64,000 bases of DNA, from positions 116,113-180,112 of the forward strand of contig JOSY01000033.1 of NCBI GenBank assembly GCA_000746765.1, given 5' to 3'. This DNA is from Marine Group I thaumarchaeote SCGC AAA799-D11 (GTDB taxonomy: Archaea > Thermoproteota > Nitrososphaeria > Nitrososphaerales > Nitrosopumilaceae). Numbering within the stretch: position 1 is the stretch's first letter; each line of letters begins with the position of its first letter. The position numbers and the translations under genes were made by a program. Shown here one piece after another: positions 17,587 through 27,983 of the stretch. A model generated the notes under the pieces. The model was not told the origin of the DNA. It did not search any database and was given only the letters and a program-made list of their open reading frames with translations.

Positions 17587-20402
17587 TTTTTAACTAGTTT
17601 CTTTAGATATTTCCCAGTATAACTTCCAGGAGCTTTTGCAATGTCTTTTGGAGTACCTGTAGCAACAATCCTACCACCCTCATCACCACCTTCAGGACCC
17701 AAATCAATTATCCAGTCTGAATTTTTAATGACATCCATGTTATGTTCAATCACTACTACAGTATTGCCAAGATTAACCAGCCTATTTAGAACATCAAGTA
17801 ATTTTTGAACATCTGCAAAATGAAGTCCAGTTGTAGGCTCATCTAAAATGTACATAGTCTTTCCAGTACCTCGTTTTGATAGTTCTGAGGCTAGTTTGAC
17901 TCTTTGAGCCTCACCACCAGACAGGGTTGTAGAAGACTGTCCAAGTTTAATGTAACCTAATCCAACATCATAGATTGTTTGCAACTTTCTTTTAATTGCA
18001 GGAACATTCTCAAAGAAGTTTAATGCTTCATACACAGTCATATCCAAAACATCTGAAATGTTTTTTCCTTTGTAAAGAACAGACAGTGTTTCAGAATTGT
18101 AACGCTTTCCTTTACACTCATCACATTTCACATAAACATCAGAGAGAAATTGCATCTCAATTTGTTTTACTCCATCACCATCACATGCAAAGCATCTACC
18201 ATCAGCAACATTAAATGAAAATTGTCCTGGTGCATACCCACGTTCTTTGGATAATTCAGTATTTGCATACAATTCTCTAATTGGAGTAAATGCACCAATG
18301 TATGTTGCAGGATTTGATCTAGGCGTTCTGCCAATTGGGGATTGATCAATTGCAATAACCTTATCAATATTTTCCAAACCAACAATCTTTTTATGATTTC
18401 CAGGCTTTACATTGGATTTGTAAAAATGGTTTTCTAGGGCTTTAAGCAAAATGTCATTAATCAAGGTAGATTTTCCAGAGCCCGAAACTCCAGTAATTGA
18501 AACGAAAAGACCTAAGGGAATTTCAACATCAATATCTTTGAGATTGTTTTCTGATGCCTTTTGTACAACAAGGGAGCCAGAATTATTTCTGATTTTATCT
18601 TGCAGCATGATTAACGAGTTATCTTTAAGATAATCGCCAGTGACAGATTTGTGACCATTGAGGATTTGATTAACGGTTCCTTCAAAAACTACACTGCCGC
18701 CATTCACTCCTGCACCAGGACCCAAATCGACCATCCAGTCCGAATTTCGTATAACTTCTTCGTCATGCTCCACTACAATGACAGTATTTCCAAGATTTCG
18801 TAGCTTGTTTAGCGTTTTAATTAATCGTGCATTATCCCTTTGGTGAAGGCCAATGGTAGGCTCATCTAAAACATACAACACACCAGTAAGATTAGAACCA
18901 ATTTGAGTAGCTAATCTAATTCTTTGAGATTCACCACCAGACAATGTTGAGCTTAACCTGTTTAAAGTAAGATAATTCAAGCCAACATTCATTAAAAATT
19001 CAAGTCGTTCCTTAATTTCTTTTAGAACATCTCTTGCAATGTATTGTTCGTTTTCAGTTAATTTCAGTGTTGAAAAAAAGTCATAACAATGATCAATTGA
19101 CAAATCACAAACATCCATAATTCCTTTATTGTTGATTTTTACTGCAAGAGATTCTGGTTTGAGTTTTTTTCCATCACATGCATTACATGGAGTGTCTCTC
19201 ATGAATTGTTTTAACCATTCACGTTTTGATTCAGAATCGGTCTCCATAAAAACACGTTGAAGATTAGACAATACACCTTCAAAGGCATTAGTGTATTGCC
19301 ATGAAGAATCACCAGACTTTGAACGATAGTTAAAATCAATTAAATCATCAGTACCATACAAAATAATTTGAAGATGTTTTGATTTTATTTTGTTTATAGG
19401 GGTCATCAAATCAAAACCAAACTTTTTTCCAACTGCCCTTAATGCTTGTCTTCTAAATGAAGAAAATCTTCCACTCCAAGGAACAATTGCACCATCTAAA
19501 ATGGATTTTGTTTTATCAGGTATTACCAAATCAGGATCAAATTCCATCTTAACACCAAGACCATTGCATTCTTTACACAAACCAAATGGAGAGTTAAAGG
19601 AGAAATTCCTTGGCTCTAATTCTCCCACTGTTAATCCACAGTAAGGACAAGCATTATTTTGAGAAAAGATTTTTTCAGATTTTTCTGATGCAACCATTAC
19701 ATCTCCTTTTGAGGCCTTGATGGCAGTCTGAATAGCCTCAAACAATCTTGAGCGTTCTGATTTTTCAGTAGTGATTCTGTCAACTACAATCTCAATATTG
19801 TGCCATTTTTGCCTATCAAGAGGAGGAATCTCCTCATCTAGGCTCAAAATTTCACCATTGAGGCGTATTCTAGAATAGCCATCCTTCTTGATTTGTTCAA
19901 ATAGTTTTTCATAGGTTCCTTTTTTCCTTTGAATAATAGGAGCTAAAATTAGGATTTTTTTTCCAGAAAACTCTCTCAATACAGAGTCACAGATGGTTTC
20001 AACTGATTGGGTAGAGATTTTTCTTCCACAATTAGTACAATAAGGAATACCAATTCTTGCATAAAGTAATCGCATATAGTCATAAATCTCAGTAGTAGTT
20101 CCAACTGTAGAACGGGGATTTTTACTAGTTGTTTTTTGTTGAATTGAAATTGCAGGGGATAGTCCTTCAATAGAATCAACATCAGGTTTGTCCATCATCT
20201 CTAAAAATTGACGGGCATATGCAGAAAGAGATTCCACATATCGTCTCTGACCTTCAGCATAAATTGTATCAAAGGCCAAAGTAGATTTTCCAGAACCAGA
20301 CAATCCACTAATTACAACTAGTTTATTTTTTGGAATATCAATGTCGATGTTTTTTAGATTATGATGTCGTGCACCACGAATTTTTAATTTATTTTCTGTC
20401 AT
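17583..20402 (-). CDS. uvrA: UvrA excinuclease ATPase
   Basis: The 939-aa protein finds DNA damage with UvrB. Two ABC ATPase halves are seen with Walker [10 protein letters not shown] and GVSGSGKST, signature LSGGE twice, and Walker B LYVLDEPT and MYILDEPT. The zinc modules CPYCG/CKECNG and [15 protein letters not shown] are intact, as is the first CTNCG pair. Length is normal. It overlaps uvrB by 14 bp and uvrC by 4 bp, giving a compact uvrB-uvrA-uvrC operon. The UvrABC system is bacterial in origin and was acquired by several mesophilic archaea. Confidence 0.97.
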   Translation of the reverse strand: MTENKLKIRGARHHNLKNIDIDIPKNKLVVISGLSGSGKSTLAFDTIYAEGQRRYVESLSAYARQFLEMMDKPDVDSIEGLSPAISIQQKTTSKNPRSTVGTTTEIYDYMRLLYARIGIPYCTNCGRKISTQSVETICDSVLREFSGKKILILAPIIQRKKGTYEKLFEQIKKDGYSRIRLNGEILSLDEEIPPLDRQKWHNIEIVVDRITTEKSERSRLFEAIQTAIKASKGDVMVASEKSEKIFSQNNACPYCGLTVGELEPRNFSFNSPFGLCKECNGLGVKMEFDPDLVIPDKTKSILDGAIVPWSGRFSSFRRQALRAVGKKFGFDLMTPINKIKSKHLQIILYGTDDLIDFNYRSKSGDSSWQYTNAFEGVLSNLQRVFMETDSESKREWLKQFMRDTPCNACDGKKLKPESLAVKINNKGIMDVCDLSIDHCYDFFSTLKLTENEQYIARDVLKEIKERLEFLMNVGLNYLTLNRLSSTLSGGESQRIRLATQIGSNLTGVLYVLDEPTIGLHQRDNARLIKTLNKLRNLGNTVIVVEHDEEVIRNSDWMVDLGPGAGVNGGSVVFEGTVNQILNGHKSVTGDYLKDNSLIMLQDKIRNNSGSLVVQKASENNLKDIDVEIPLGLFVSITGVSGSGKSTLINDILLKALENHFYKSNVKPGNHKKIVGLENIDKVIAIDQSPIGRTPRSNPATYIGAFTPIRELYANTELSKERGYAPGQFSFNVADGRCFACDGDGVKQIEMQFLSDVYVKCDECKGKRYNSETLSVLYKGKNISDVLDMTVYEALNFFENVPAIKRKLQTIYDVGLGYIKLGQSSTTLSGGEAQRVKLASELSKRGTGKTMYILDEPTTGLHFADVQKLLDVLNRLVNLGNTVVVIEHNMDVIKNSDWIIDLGPEGGDEGGRIVATGTPKDIAKAPGSYTGKYLKKLVKK

Positions 20403-22350
20403 TTTTTAGTTGAATCTCCTTTTCTAGTCTTTTTATTTTATCTCTGCATTCAATTGCACGTTCAAAATCTAAATCCTCAGAATATTTTTTCATTTGGGCT
20501 TCTAAATCAATAATATCAGCAGCAATATCATGAGTTGACTTTAGCTTAGAGTCATCAAGTGTTGTGACTTGTTCTGGAACAGATTTTATAATTGTCTTTG
20601 GGGTTATGTCATGTTCTTTATTGTACTTCATCTGTTTTTCTCTACGACGTTTTGTTTCATCCATAGCATTTTTCATTGATTGAGTAATGGTATCAGCATA
20701 CATGATCACATTTCCATTTTCGTTTCTTGCTGCCCTACCAAAGGTTTGAATCAAACTGGTAAAATTTCTAAGAAAGCCTTCCTTATCAGCATCCAATATT
20801 GCAACAAGAGATACCTCTGGGATGTCTAATCCCTCTCTAAGCAAGTTTATTCCAACTAGTACATCAAATTCTCCAAGGCGCAATTGCCTGATTAACTCAG
20901 TTCTTTGCAGCCCTTCAATCTCAGAGTGCATGTATCGCACACGAACCTGTTTTTTTGAGAGGTATTCAGCAAGATCTTCAGCCATTCTTTTAGTCAGAGT
21001 AGTGACTAAAACACGCTCAGAATTTGCTGCTTTTTTGTTGATTTCCTGAATCAAGTCATCCATTTGGTTTTTTGTTGGCCTAATCTCAACTTCGGGGTCC
21101 AACAAGCCAGTAGGTCTGACTAGTTGCTCTGCAATATGAGTTGAAATTTTCTTTTCATATTCTGCAGGAGTTGCCGAAACAAAGATTGTATTTTGAATGT
21201 ATTTTTCAAATTCTTCGAATTTTAATGGCCTATTATCATATGCGCTTGGCAGTCTAAATCCATATGTTACAAGTTCTTTTTTGCGTGAATGATCACCTTT
21301 GTACATCCCATGCAATTGTGGTAATGTAACATGAGATTCATCAATTACTAACAAGTAATCATCGCCAAAAAAGTCCATCAAACAAAATGCTTTTTCACCG
21401 ACTTTTCGTCCATCAAAATGTCTAGAATAGTTTTCAATGCCAGAACAATATCCTAACTCTTCAATCATTTCTAGATCATATTTTGTTCTCATCTCAAGTC
21501 TTTGTTTTTCTAATTCATTTAATTCGGGCAAACGTCTCTTTAGTTCATCTTTAATTGATTGTACTGCTTTTTTTCTAACATCTTTTGCAATAAGATAGTG
21601 TTTTGCAGGAAAAATTTTCATTTGATTGATTTTCTTTTTTTCTTTTAATGAAACATGATCTAAAACAGATATCTTTTCAACTTCATCACCAAACATAGAG
21701 ATTCTCACAAGATCTTCAGAGTATGCAGGAGTAATGTCGATGGTATCACCTTTTACTCTAAAGTTTCCAGGAGCAACTTCAGTGTCATTTCTCTCATATC
21801 TTGCATCAACTAATTGTCTAATGAGTTCATTTCTTTTAATTTCATCACCAGTATTTACTGTAATTGCCAAGTCTTCCCAATCTTGGGGGTTACCAAGAGA
21901 ATAGATACAAGATACAGTAGAGACAATTATTGTAGGCTCACCAGAAAGCAGCATTGCAGTTGCCTCTAACCTCAACTTTTCAATTTTTTCATTGACCTGA
22001 GTATCTTTTTCAATGTAAGTATCAGTTTGTGGAAGATAACTTTCAGGTTGGTAATAGTCATAGTATGATACAAAATACCCAACATTGTTTTTTGGAAAGA
22101 ATTGTTTTAGTTCAGAATAAAGTTGGGCTGCAAGGGTTTTGTTATGAGATATAACAAGAGTATTTTTTCCGGTTCTTGCAATAACATTTGCAACAGAGAA
22201 TGTCTTACCGCTACCGGTAACCCCCAATAACGTTTGAACTGTTTTGTTTTTGACTCCCTTAACTAGTGCATCAATTGCTTGAGGTTGATCACCTGTAGGA
22301 GCATATTCAGATGCTAATTCAAATTGAGTTATTTGTTCCAACAGGTACAA
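20389..22350 (-). CDS. uvrB: UvrB excinuclease helicase subunit
   Basis: The 653-aa protein loads on damaged DNA with UvrA and positions UvrC. Walker A is GVTGSGKTFS, the beta-hairpin region is YYQPESYLPQTDTYIEKD, helicase motif II is DESHVTLPQ and motif VI is QTFGRAARN. A C-terminal UVR motif (DFERAIECRDKIKRLEKE) contacts UvrA or UvrC. The start is TTG at 22350; an internal TTG three codons later (22341) is also possible. It is the first gene of the operon. Confidence 0.96.
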   Translation of the reverse strand: MYLLEQITQFELASEYAPTGDQPQAIDALVKGVKNKTVQTLLGVTGSGKTFSVANVIARTGKNTLVISHNKTLAAQLYSELKQFFPKNNVGYFVSYYDYYQPESYLPQTDTYIEKDTQVNEKIEKLRLEATAMLLSGEPTIIVSTVSCIYSLGNPQDWEDLAITVNTGDEIKRNELIRQLVDARYERNDTEVAPGNFRVKGDTIDITPAYSEDLVRISMFGDEVEKISVLDHVSLKEKKKINQMKIFPAKHYLIAKDVRKKAVQSIKDELKRRLPELNELEKQRLEMRTKYDLEMIEELGYCSGIENYSRHFDGRKVGEKAFCLMDFFGDDYLLVIDESHVTLPQLHGMYKGDHSRKKELVTYGFRLPSAYDNRPLKFEEFEKYIQNTIFVSATPAEYEKKISTHIAEQLVRPTGLLDPEVEIRPTKNQMDDLIQEINKKAANSERVLVTTLTKRMAEDLAEYLSKKQVRVRYMHSEIEGLQRTELIRQLRLGEFDVLVGINLLREGLDIPEVSLVAILDADKEGFLRNFTSLIQTFGRAARNENGNVIMYADTITQSMKNAMDETKRRREKQMKYNKEHDITPKTIIKSVPEQVTTLDDSKLKSTHDIAADIIDLEAQMKKYSEDLDFERAIECRDKIKRLEKEIQLKNDRK

Positions 22351-22390
22351 TCCCTAAAAACTGAATTTAAAGCAATGGTGATATCATAAA

Positions 22391-23023
22391 CTACCAAACA
22401 GGTTCATCGACCATTTTTAGACCATCAGATGTTTCTTCAAAGCCCATAATCTTGAGAGTTTGTTTAGATGTGGGGGAATTTCTTTCCAAGATTTTTTGTG
22501 CTAAAATCTTCCTAGAATCAGATCGTAATTGTTGTCCAATTTTGTATTTTCCTTTAATTGATTCAGGGACTACCTTGATGACTGCAACTTCATCTAAAAC
22601 TAGATCATTGTTTTGTATTGGAATGTAATTGCCTTCAGGTTGATATTTTTTCATTAGTTCATTGAGTCCAAATGCTTTTTCATCATCATCTTCAACAAGA
22701 ATTGCTTTTCCTTTGATTACAACACTGATGTACAAAGTGTCTGCTTGAGAGGCATCAGTAGGATGTGAAAAATATGATGGAAGAAATTCTAATTCTCTAT
22801 CAACTTCAAACCCTACTTTGTCATTTCTTGAAATATTATCTAATTTCTCACCTCTAGTATACGAATGCATGTAAATTGAATCTTTAGCAAATGCAAAGTT
22901 CATAGGAATGATTTGAGGATAGCCACTATCATCAATACTTGCTATTCTGCCAACATGTTCTTCAGAAAGAAATTCCTTTATTTTGTCATATGATTTGATT
23001 TCAAGACGTCCTACTAGTTTCAA
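22391..23023 (-). CDS. Pyridoxamine-5'-phosphate oxidase-like FMN-binding protein
   Basis: The 210-aa protein has an FMN split-barrel core (GRIASIDDSGYPQIIPMNFAFAKDSIYMHSYTRGEKLDNISRNDKVGFEV) matching the NimA-like/flavin-nucleotide-binding family. A roughly 70-residue C-terminal extension contains a helix (DSRKILAQKILER). Substrate unknown. It lies 41 bp upstream of uvrB on the same strand. Confidence 0.8.
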   Translation of the reverse strand: MKLVGRLEIKSYDKIKEFLSEEHVGRIASIDDSGYPQIIPMNFAFAKDSIYMHSYTRGEKLDNISRNDKVGFEVDRELEFLPSYFSHPTDASQADTLYISVVIKGKAILVEDDDEKAFGLNELMKKYQPEGNYIPIQNNDLVLDEVAVIKVVPESIKGKYKIGQQLRSDSRKILAQKILERNSPTSKQTLKIMGFEETSDGLKMVDEPVW

Positions 23024-23083
23024 ATCAGTTGTGATTTGTGAGATGATCTAATAAACTAAATGTAGTAAAATACATCAAAAATC

Positions 23084-23302
23084 ATGCGAGACCCATATCT
23101 TGATAAATTAAAAAATGATTTTAACAAATACACAAGTGATTTAAAAAAATTAAAAAAGAAACTTATAAAGACAGAGTCTTCACAAGAGCAAGAGAAAATC
23201 ATCAAACAAATAGACAATATTGCAAAAATGATGGAAAATAACCAAAAACAATCTACAAAGGTTACAAAATCAAGAATAAGGGAAAGACGATTAAAAAAAT
23301 AA
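23084..23302 (+). CDS. Hypothetical coiled-coil protein, 72 aa
   Basis: A strongly basic, fully helical protein (DKLKNDFNKYTSDLKKLKKKL, EKIIKQIDNIAKMMENNQ) with heptad spacing that suggests a coiled-coil hairpin. It is divergent from the FMN-binding gene. Function unknown. Confidence 0.55.
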   Translation: MRDPYLDKLKNDFNKYTSDLKKLKKKLIKTESSQEQEKIIKQIDNIAKMMENNQKQSTKVTKSRIRERRLKK

Positions 23303-23303
23303 T

Positions 23304-23393
23304 CTAATCGTTTTTGTCAAGTTCTTTTGCCAATGCTTTGATTTCTAAAATCCTACAAGACAATTCATTACATTCAGTTTGATATTCATCCAT
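23304..23393 (-). CDS. Possible 29-aa micro-protein
   Basis: An ATG at 23393 opens a 29-codon frame (MDEYQTECNELSCRILEIKALAKELDKND) with a regular helical heptad and two Cys. It lies between two coding genes and is acidic, opposite in charge to the coiled-coil neighbour. Evidence is only composition; it could be chance. Confidence 0.3.
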   Translation of the reverse strand: MDEYQTECNELSCRILEIKALAKELDKND

Positions 23394-23507
23394 AGTACCA
23401 AATTACAAAAAATATCAAAAAAACAGAAACGTCCTAAAACTTGACTTTTCATTCAATTTTTTTATTAAATAATATCACTTAATTTAAGAGAAATTTTACA
23501 AATATTC

Positions 23508-23924
23508 ATGATAGATTATGATGAAGAGCGAGAAGCCACTAATCAAGTACTAGATATTCTTGAAGAGTGGGGAGCAGATTCAAAATTTATCTGGTTTAGA
23601 GAACTTCATAGAATTACAGACATTGACAAAGGGTTGCTGAGAAATATTCTCAATGAACTAAAAAAATCAAGAGAGATCAAAGAGATGCATGGAACAAACA
23701 ATAGAATATTTTTTTGTTTGAGAAAATATTACATCAAATGCAGAGATGTAGAGTTTAGATTCAAAGGAAAAGAGATAATGCTTAGAGATGGAAGTAAGAC
23801 AAAGATTATTGCAGGTGCAACAAAAGCAACAGAACGTACTAGAAAGAGATTAGAAAAACAGAGAAACAAACGTAGAGCAAAGTCATTTACAAAAGCAAAA
23901 AACAAAAGACCTCACAAATCATAA
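23508..23924 (+). CDS. Winged-helix-like protein with basic C-terminal tail
   Basis: The 138-aa protein starts with a helical region that looks like a winged helix (ATNQVLDILEEWGADSKFIWFRELHRITDIDKGLLRNILNEL, split over three helices). Beta strands follow, then a C-terminal 45 residues very rich in R and K (ERTRKRLEKQRNKRR). Nucleic-acid binding is likely; no target is known. Its 3' end overlaps the convergent 77-aa gene by 6 bp. Confidence 0.62.
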   Translation: MIDYDEEREATNQVLDILEEWGADSKFIWFRELHRITDIDKGLLRNILNELKKSREIKEMHGTNNRIFFCLRKYYIKCRDVEFRFKGKEIMLRDGSKTKIIAGATKATERTRKRLEKQRNKRRAKSFTKAKNKRPHKS

Positions 23925-24152
23925 AGAATCTTCTGCTTGTCTTCTTGCAAAATTAGATTCAGCACGTTTTAGTTTTGCAGATTCAGCTACATCTTCAGTC
24001 ATATCATATAGTTGATGCAATTCCATATCAGGAACCAAAGTATTTTCCTTTTCATCTTCTAGTTCTAGTTCCAAATTTGCAAGAATCTCGACATTTTCTT
24101 CTAAAATATCAAGACATTTTTTTACAGATTCAGGAAGGTCTTCATCCATCAT
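23919..24152 (-). CDS. Hypothetical acidic 77-aa protein
   Basis: A helical acidic protein (LPESVKKCLDILEENVEIL, DMTEDVAESAKLKRAE). A UPF0147-like pattern (helical, LPxSVK) is familiar from small archaeal proteins of about 80-90 aa, and I place it near that family with moderate confidence. Function unknown. Confidence 0.6.
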   Translation of the reverse strand: MMDEDLPESVKKCLDILEENVEILANLELELEDEKENTLVPDMELHQLYDMTEDVAESAKLKRAESNFARRQAEDSL

Positions 24153-24208
24153 ATTCTGTAATAGAAGGTAAAGTAAATGATTTTCTGTATGTTATAGAAT
24201 AGAACGTC

Positions 24209-25315
24209 TTATTGCTTTGCTTTTTCTCTCAAGGCAGGCATTACATGACTGGCAAATTTGTCAATAGAGCCAAAGTAATTCTTACCCCAGAATCTAATTA
24301 CAAAGTGATTAACACCTGCATCCATGAATCTCTCAAATGTTGGAATGATATCATCAGGAGTTCCAACTGCAGTTGAAGAACGTGCAACAGGTTCAGGAAT
24401 CTTTGTTGCAGCTTCTCTCATCTTTACAATCCAATCTTGATTAGACATGGAGTATTCTGTAAAGTATTTTCTAAAGTCAAAGCCCTCAATTTCTTTTAGG
24501 CCATGTACACGTAGAATTTCTGGTTTAAACAAGCTTACCTTGACTGCTTCTTTCATTCTTGCCCATGATTCTTCTGCGTCTTCAGAAAAGTAGACATCAA
24601 TATCAAGTGCGTATTGGAAATTATCTTTCTCTTCTTGGGTTCTATTGTTTTCATCCATAGATTTTTGAATTTGTTTTGCATGATCTTCAAAGAGTTCAGG
24701 AGTGTAACCGATTGGTAACCAACCATCACCAAGTTTTCCAGTTAGTGCAAGTGTACGTTTTCCACCAGAGGCCATGTATGTTGGTGGACGTGGTTTTCTA
24801 ATTGGAGGTGCTTGCAAACATGCACCTTCAAGTTTGTAATATTTTCCATCATAATCTACAGTGTTATCAGGAGTTGATTCGTATAATGTGTGAATAGTTT
24901 CAATTTGTTCTTCCCATTTTGATACTGGTTTTTCAAATGGAATGCAGAATTCTTTTAGATTTTGAGCTTCACCAGCACCAATACCAAGAATTGCCCTACC
25001 TTTTGAAACTCTATCAAGGGTAATTGCAGCTAGTGCAATGTTTGAAGGATGTCTTCTAATTGCATCAGTCACACATGTTCCTAGTTCTACATTGTTAGTA
25101 ACTGCAGCAATTGCAGATAGCATAACCCATGGATCTAGTACAATAGCGTTTTTCCATTGTGGGACATTAGTGTGGTCCATATAGAAAATAGAATCATAGC
25201 CGGTCTTATCGGCAAGCATACACGCTGTTAAGATTTGGTCTTCAGTATATCCGGCTCTTGCAACATTTAGTCCGTTTTGAATACCAAATTTGAGCTTGTT
25301 CTCAGTCAAGTACAT
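24209..25315 (-). CDS. F420-dependent luciferase-like (LLM class) oxidoreductase
   Basis: The 368-aa protein has the TIM-barrel pattern of bacterial-luciferase-like enzymes related to F420-dependent methylene-tetrahydromethanopterin reductase: DSIFYMDHTNVP, VELGTCVTDAIRRHPSNIALAAITLD, RAILGIGAGEAQN and PTYMASGGKRTLALTGKLGDGWLP. Substrate unknown. Thaumarchaea make F420 and keep several such enzymes. It is followed by the malonic semialdehyde reductase-like gene upstream on the same strand, with 94 bp between them. Confidence 0.88.
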   Translation of the reverse strand: MYLTENKLKFGIQNGLNVARAGYTEDQILTACMLADKTGYDSIFYMDHTNVPQWKNAIVLDPWVMLSAIAAVTNNVELGTCVTDAIRRHPSNIALAAITLDRVSKGRAILGIGAGEAQNLKEFCIPFEKPVSKWEEQIETIHTLYESTPDNTVDYDGKYYKLEGACLQAPPIRKPRPPTYMASGGKRTLALTGKLGDGWLPIGYTPELFEDHAKQIQKSMDENNRTQEEKDNFQYALDIDVYFSEDAEESWARMKEAVKVSLFKPEILRVHGLKEIEGFDFRKYFTEYSMSNQDWIVKMREAATKIPEPVARSSTAVGTPDDIIPTFERFMDAGVNHFVIRFWGKNYFGSIDKFASHVMPALREKAKQ

Positions 25316-25409
25316 TTACGTCGAATCATTAGAATAAAAAGTTTAGTCAAGCTGCCAATTTCGCAGTTTATCAAGAAAATAGAAAAAAGGTAAAAAATTT
25401 GTGAATTTT

Positions 25410-26354
25410 TTACAAATTGCCTGCTTTGATATCCTCAAGACATTTTACAACATCGTCTTTTGATATTGGAATTGGGTTTGGATCCAAGTGTCCTTTATCA
25501 GTCATTACGACATCAGCAGCTTCAGAAACATCAGCTTTGAGTTCTAATTTATCAAATCCTAGTTTATCCATTGCTTCTTTGAATCTGTCATAGAAGATTG
25601 ATTTGTTATGTTTGTGAGCAACTGTGGTACAGGATGAAAGAGAGTAACCATGAGGTACACCTTCATTTGAGAACACGTAGGACAAAGCATGTCCAAGGGT
25701 TGTAGAACAATTACCAAAGCCCATACCAGACAACATTGAACCGTAAGGATAGTTTTCTGGTTTGTCATTCATAATTGCATCATAGAGAATCTCAAATGCT
25801 TGTTTACACAGAGTTCTAGTCAAGTCATTACCAAGTTTGCTATCATAGCCTTCGGTAGCTTGAGCACATGCATCACAGACAGAATTTTTGATGACTTGTT
25901 CAGGAGTACCGTCCATGAAATATGAATCGACCACTGCCATGTCAGCTAAGAATCTGTCTTCACGTAACAATTTCTTTTTTCCATCAAATTTGAGAACACA
26001 ATAAGTTGTCATTTCAGCCCCAGTTCCAAAGGTTGTTGGAATCAAGATCTTTTCTTTTTTCATCTCAGGTGCAGCATATTTTACTACATCCATAGAACTT
26101 CCACCACCAAGTCCAATGAGGACAGAGGGGTTTTTGTCTTTGAATTGTGAAATAACAGCATTGACGTCATCAATTGATGGTTCAGGTTTTACTTGGTCAT
26201 ACAGCATGTAATCCTGAATTCCCATTCTTGCAATCCACTTGTCAGAAAGTTCTGGAGGAACTGTTGTGACAATTAATGCATTTTTAGGATATTCTGTTTC
26301 ACCAAGTGCATTTTCTCCAAAGTTGATAACTTTTGGAATGCGTACTGTTTGCAT
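25410..26354 (-). CDS. Iron-containing alcohol dehydrogenase, likely malonic semialdehyde reductase
   Basis: The 314-aa protein is a short group III (iron-type) alcohol dehydrogenase: GLGGGSSMDVVKY binds NAD(P), IPTTFGTGAEMT is conserved, and metal-binding His residues fall in TTLGHALSYVF and NEGVPHGYSLS. Known biology: the Nitrosopumilus maritimus enzyme of this family (Nmar_1110) reduces malonic semialdehyde to 3-hydroxypropionate in the 3HP/4HB carbon fixation cycle, and a gene roughly 20 loci from cdvC fits that placement. Substrate is inferred from family and location. A TATA-like AT block at 26372-26385 could serve both this gene and the divergent kinase. Confidence 0.85.
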   Translation of the reverse strand: MQTVRIPKVINFGENALGETEYPKNALIVTTVPPELSDKWIARMGIQDYMLYDQVKPEPSIDDVNAVISQFKDKNPSVLIGLGGGSSMDVVKYAAPEMKKEKILIPTTFGTGAEMTTYCVLKFDGKKKLLREDRFLADMAVVDSYFMDGTPEQVIKNSVCDACAQATEGYDSKLGNDLTRTLCKQAFEILYDAIMNDKPENYPYGSMLSGMGFGNCSTTLGHALSYVFSNEGVPHGYSLSSCTTVAHKHNKSIFYDRFKEAMDKLGFDKLELKADVSEAADVVMTDKGHLDPNPIPISKDDVVKCLEDIKAGNL

Positions 26355-26376
26355 AGATCACCAGCATCATTGATTA

Positions 26377-26385
26377 TTATTATAT
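26377..26385 (+). promoter_or_regulatory. TATA box of the glycerate kinase gene
   Basis: TATTATATC is 22-30 bp before ATG 26407 and supports that start over TTG 26395. The same AT block lies about 25 bp before the divergent dehydrogenase start at 26354. Confidence 0.5.
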
Positions 26386-26406
26386 CTTGCATTATTGAGA
26401 AAGAGT

Positions 26407-27684
26407 ATGATCATTCAAAATTTCGAAGAGTTAGCAACAACTGACAAAAAGAAAGAATGTTTAGAGATTTTAGAATCAGGTCTCAGAGCAGCAAATCCTG
26501 AAAATATAATTTCAAAGTACGTCACACCTGAAAAAATCAAAATTAATGATAAAATTATTGACATTGCAAAATATTCTAACATTTACTCTGTAGCATTTGG
26601 AAAAGCAGGTGATTCTATGACAAGAGCACTTAATGCCATAATTCCAGTAAAAAGTGGAATTATAGTAATTCCCAAGGGCTCAAAATCAATTGTCAAAGGA
26701 AAGAAATTCCAGATTTTCAATTCCAGGCATCCTGAGCCAGATAAAACCAGTGTAAAGGCAGCAAAAGAAGTCATAAAATTTGTTCAAAATAAAAAAAACA
26801 ATGAATTAATAATTTTCCTAGTTTCTGGAGGAGGTTCATCACTTTTGGCAATGCCAAATGGAATAACACTAGATGACAAAATCTTTGTAACAAAATTATT
26901 ACTAAAATCAGGAGCATCCATTCAAGAATTCAATTGTGTGAGAAAACATCTCTCAAAAATCAAAGGTGGCAAACTAGTTGAAGATATGAAATGCCAAGGA
27001 GTAAGTTTGATAATGTCAGATGTTGAAGGAGACGACCTATCATCTATTGCATCAGGTACAACATACATGGACAACACAACATTTGCAGACGCATTAGAAA
27101 TTTTAGAAAAATACAAACTAAAAAGAAAGACGCCAATTGAAGTTCTGCAAGTTTTAGAAAAAGGGTTAGAAGATGAAAAGTTAGAAACTCCAAAAAAACA
27201 TAAAATTGAAAACCAGGTAATAGCAAACAACGAAGATTGTCTAAAAGCAATGGAGAAAGAAGCTAAAAAGAAAGGTTACAAAGTAAAAACACTTCAAGTA
27301 TTTGGAGATATTAAAGAAGCAGTTACAAAAATTTTAGAAAATATTTCTGAAGACCAAAAAACATGTCTGATTATTGGAGGAGAGACAACAGTCAAAGTAT
27401 TAGGAAAAGGAACGGGAGGAAGAAATCAAGAATTAGTTTTGCGACTTTTGAAGAATACTCAGAAATTCAAAAAAATAGTGATTGCGTCTATGGGAACTGA
27501 CGGAATTGATGGAAACTCATTATTTGCCGGAGCAATTACTGAGAATATCAAAGTAGACCTAAACACAATGAAGGAATTTCTAAAAAATAGTGATTCAGGC
27601 AGATTCTTTCAAAAGCAAAAAGGCAGTATTGTTACGGATTTTACGCATACAAATCTCATGGATATAGGCGTGATTTTGAGGTAA
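26407..27684 (+). CDS. Glycerate 2-kinase (GckA/MOFRL family)
   Basis: The 425-aa protein matches the MOFRL-type glycerate kinases: SVAFGKAGDSMTRAL, RHPEPDKTS, FLVSGGGSSLLAMP, LIMSDVEGDDLSSIASG and the C-terminal GTGGRNQELVLRLL and GTDGIDGNSLFAGAI. It phosphorylates D-glycerate to 2-phosphoglycerate, linking glycerate to glycolysis/gluconeogenesis. The ATG at 26407 follows a TATA box and is preferred over TTG at 26395. Confidence 0.92.
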   Translation: MIIQNFEELATTDKKKECLEILESGLRAANPENIISKYVTPEKIKINDKIIDIAKYSNIYSVAFGKAGDSMTRALNAIIPVKSGIIVIPKGSKSIVKGKKFQIFNSRHPEPDKTSVKAAKEVIKFVQNKKNNELIIFLVSGGGSSLLAMPNGITLDDKIFVTKLLLKSGASIQEFNCVRKHLSKIKGGKLVEDMKCQGVSLIMSDVEGDDLSSIASGTTYMDNTTFADALEILEKYKLKRKTPIEVLQVLEKGLEDEKLETPKKHKIENQVIANNEDCLKAMEKEAKKKGYKVKTLQVFGDIKEAVTKILENISEDQKTCLIIGGETTVKVLGKGTGGRNQELVLRLLKNTQKFKKIVIASMGTDGIDGNSLFAGAITENIKVDLNTMKEFLKNSDSGRFFQKQKGSIVTDFTHTNLMDIGVILR

Positions 27685-27746
27685 ATTTTGGGTTTTCAGC
27701 AAATGATCTTTTAATATCATAATGACGTATTTTATGCAGAATTACT

Positions 27747-27983
27747 TTGCTAGAAAAACAATTCAACCCAGATGTATTGTATAACAAAGTAGTTCATTTC
27801 TATATTGATAAAAAAGGATATTCTAAGGAAAAAGCAAATGAGATTGCACAATCAGTTGTGCAAAAAGAAGCTCAAAGAAGAATTTGTAAAAATGAGAAAT
27901 GTAAACATTTTTCACATGATCATATAAGAAATGCTGAAACCTGTTTGGTTGGAGAATGTGACTGTCAAGAATTTATCAAGTAA
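27747..27983 (+). CDS. Small Cys/His protein, 78 aa
   Basis: Starts with TTG at 27747. The N-terminal half is helical (PDVLYNKVVHFYIDKKGYSKEKANEIAQSVV); the C-terminal half has CKNEKCKHFSHDHIRN and CLVGECDCQEF, a likely zinc or iron-binding knuckle. Function unknown. The 3' end overlaps the convergent exonuclease gene by 8 bp. Confidence 0.65.
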   Translation: MLEKQFNPDVLYNKVVHFYIDKKGYSKEKANEIAQSVVQKEAQRRICKNEKCKHFSHDHIRNAETCLVGECDCQEFIK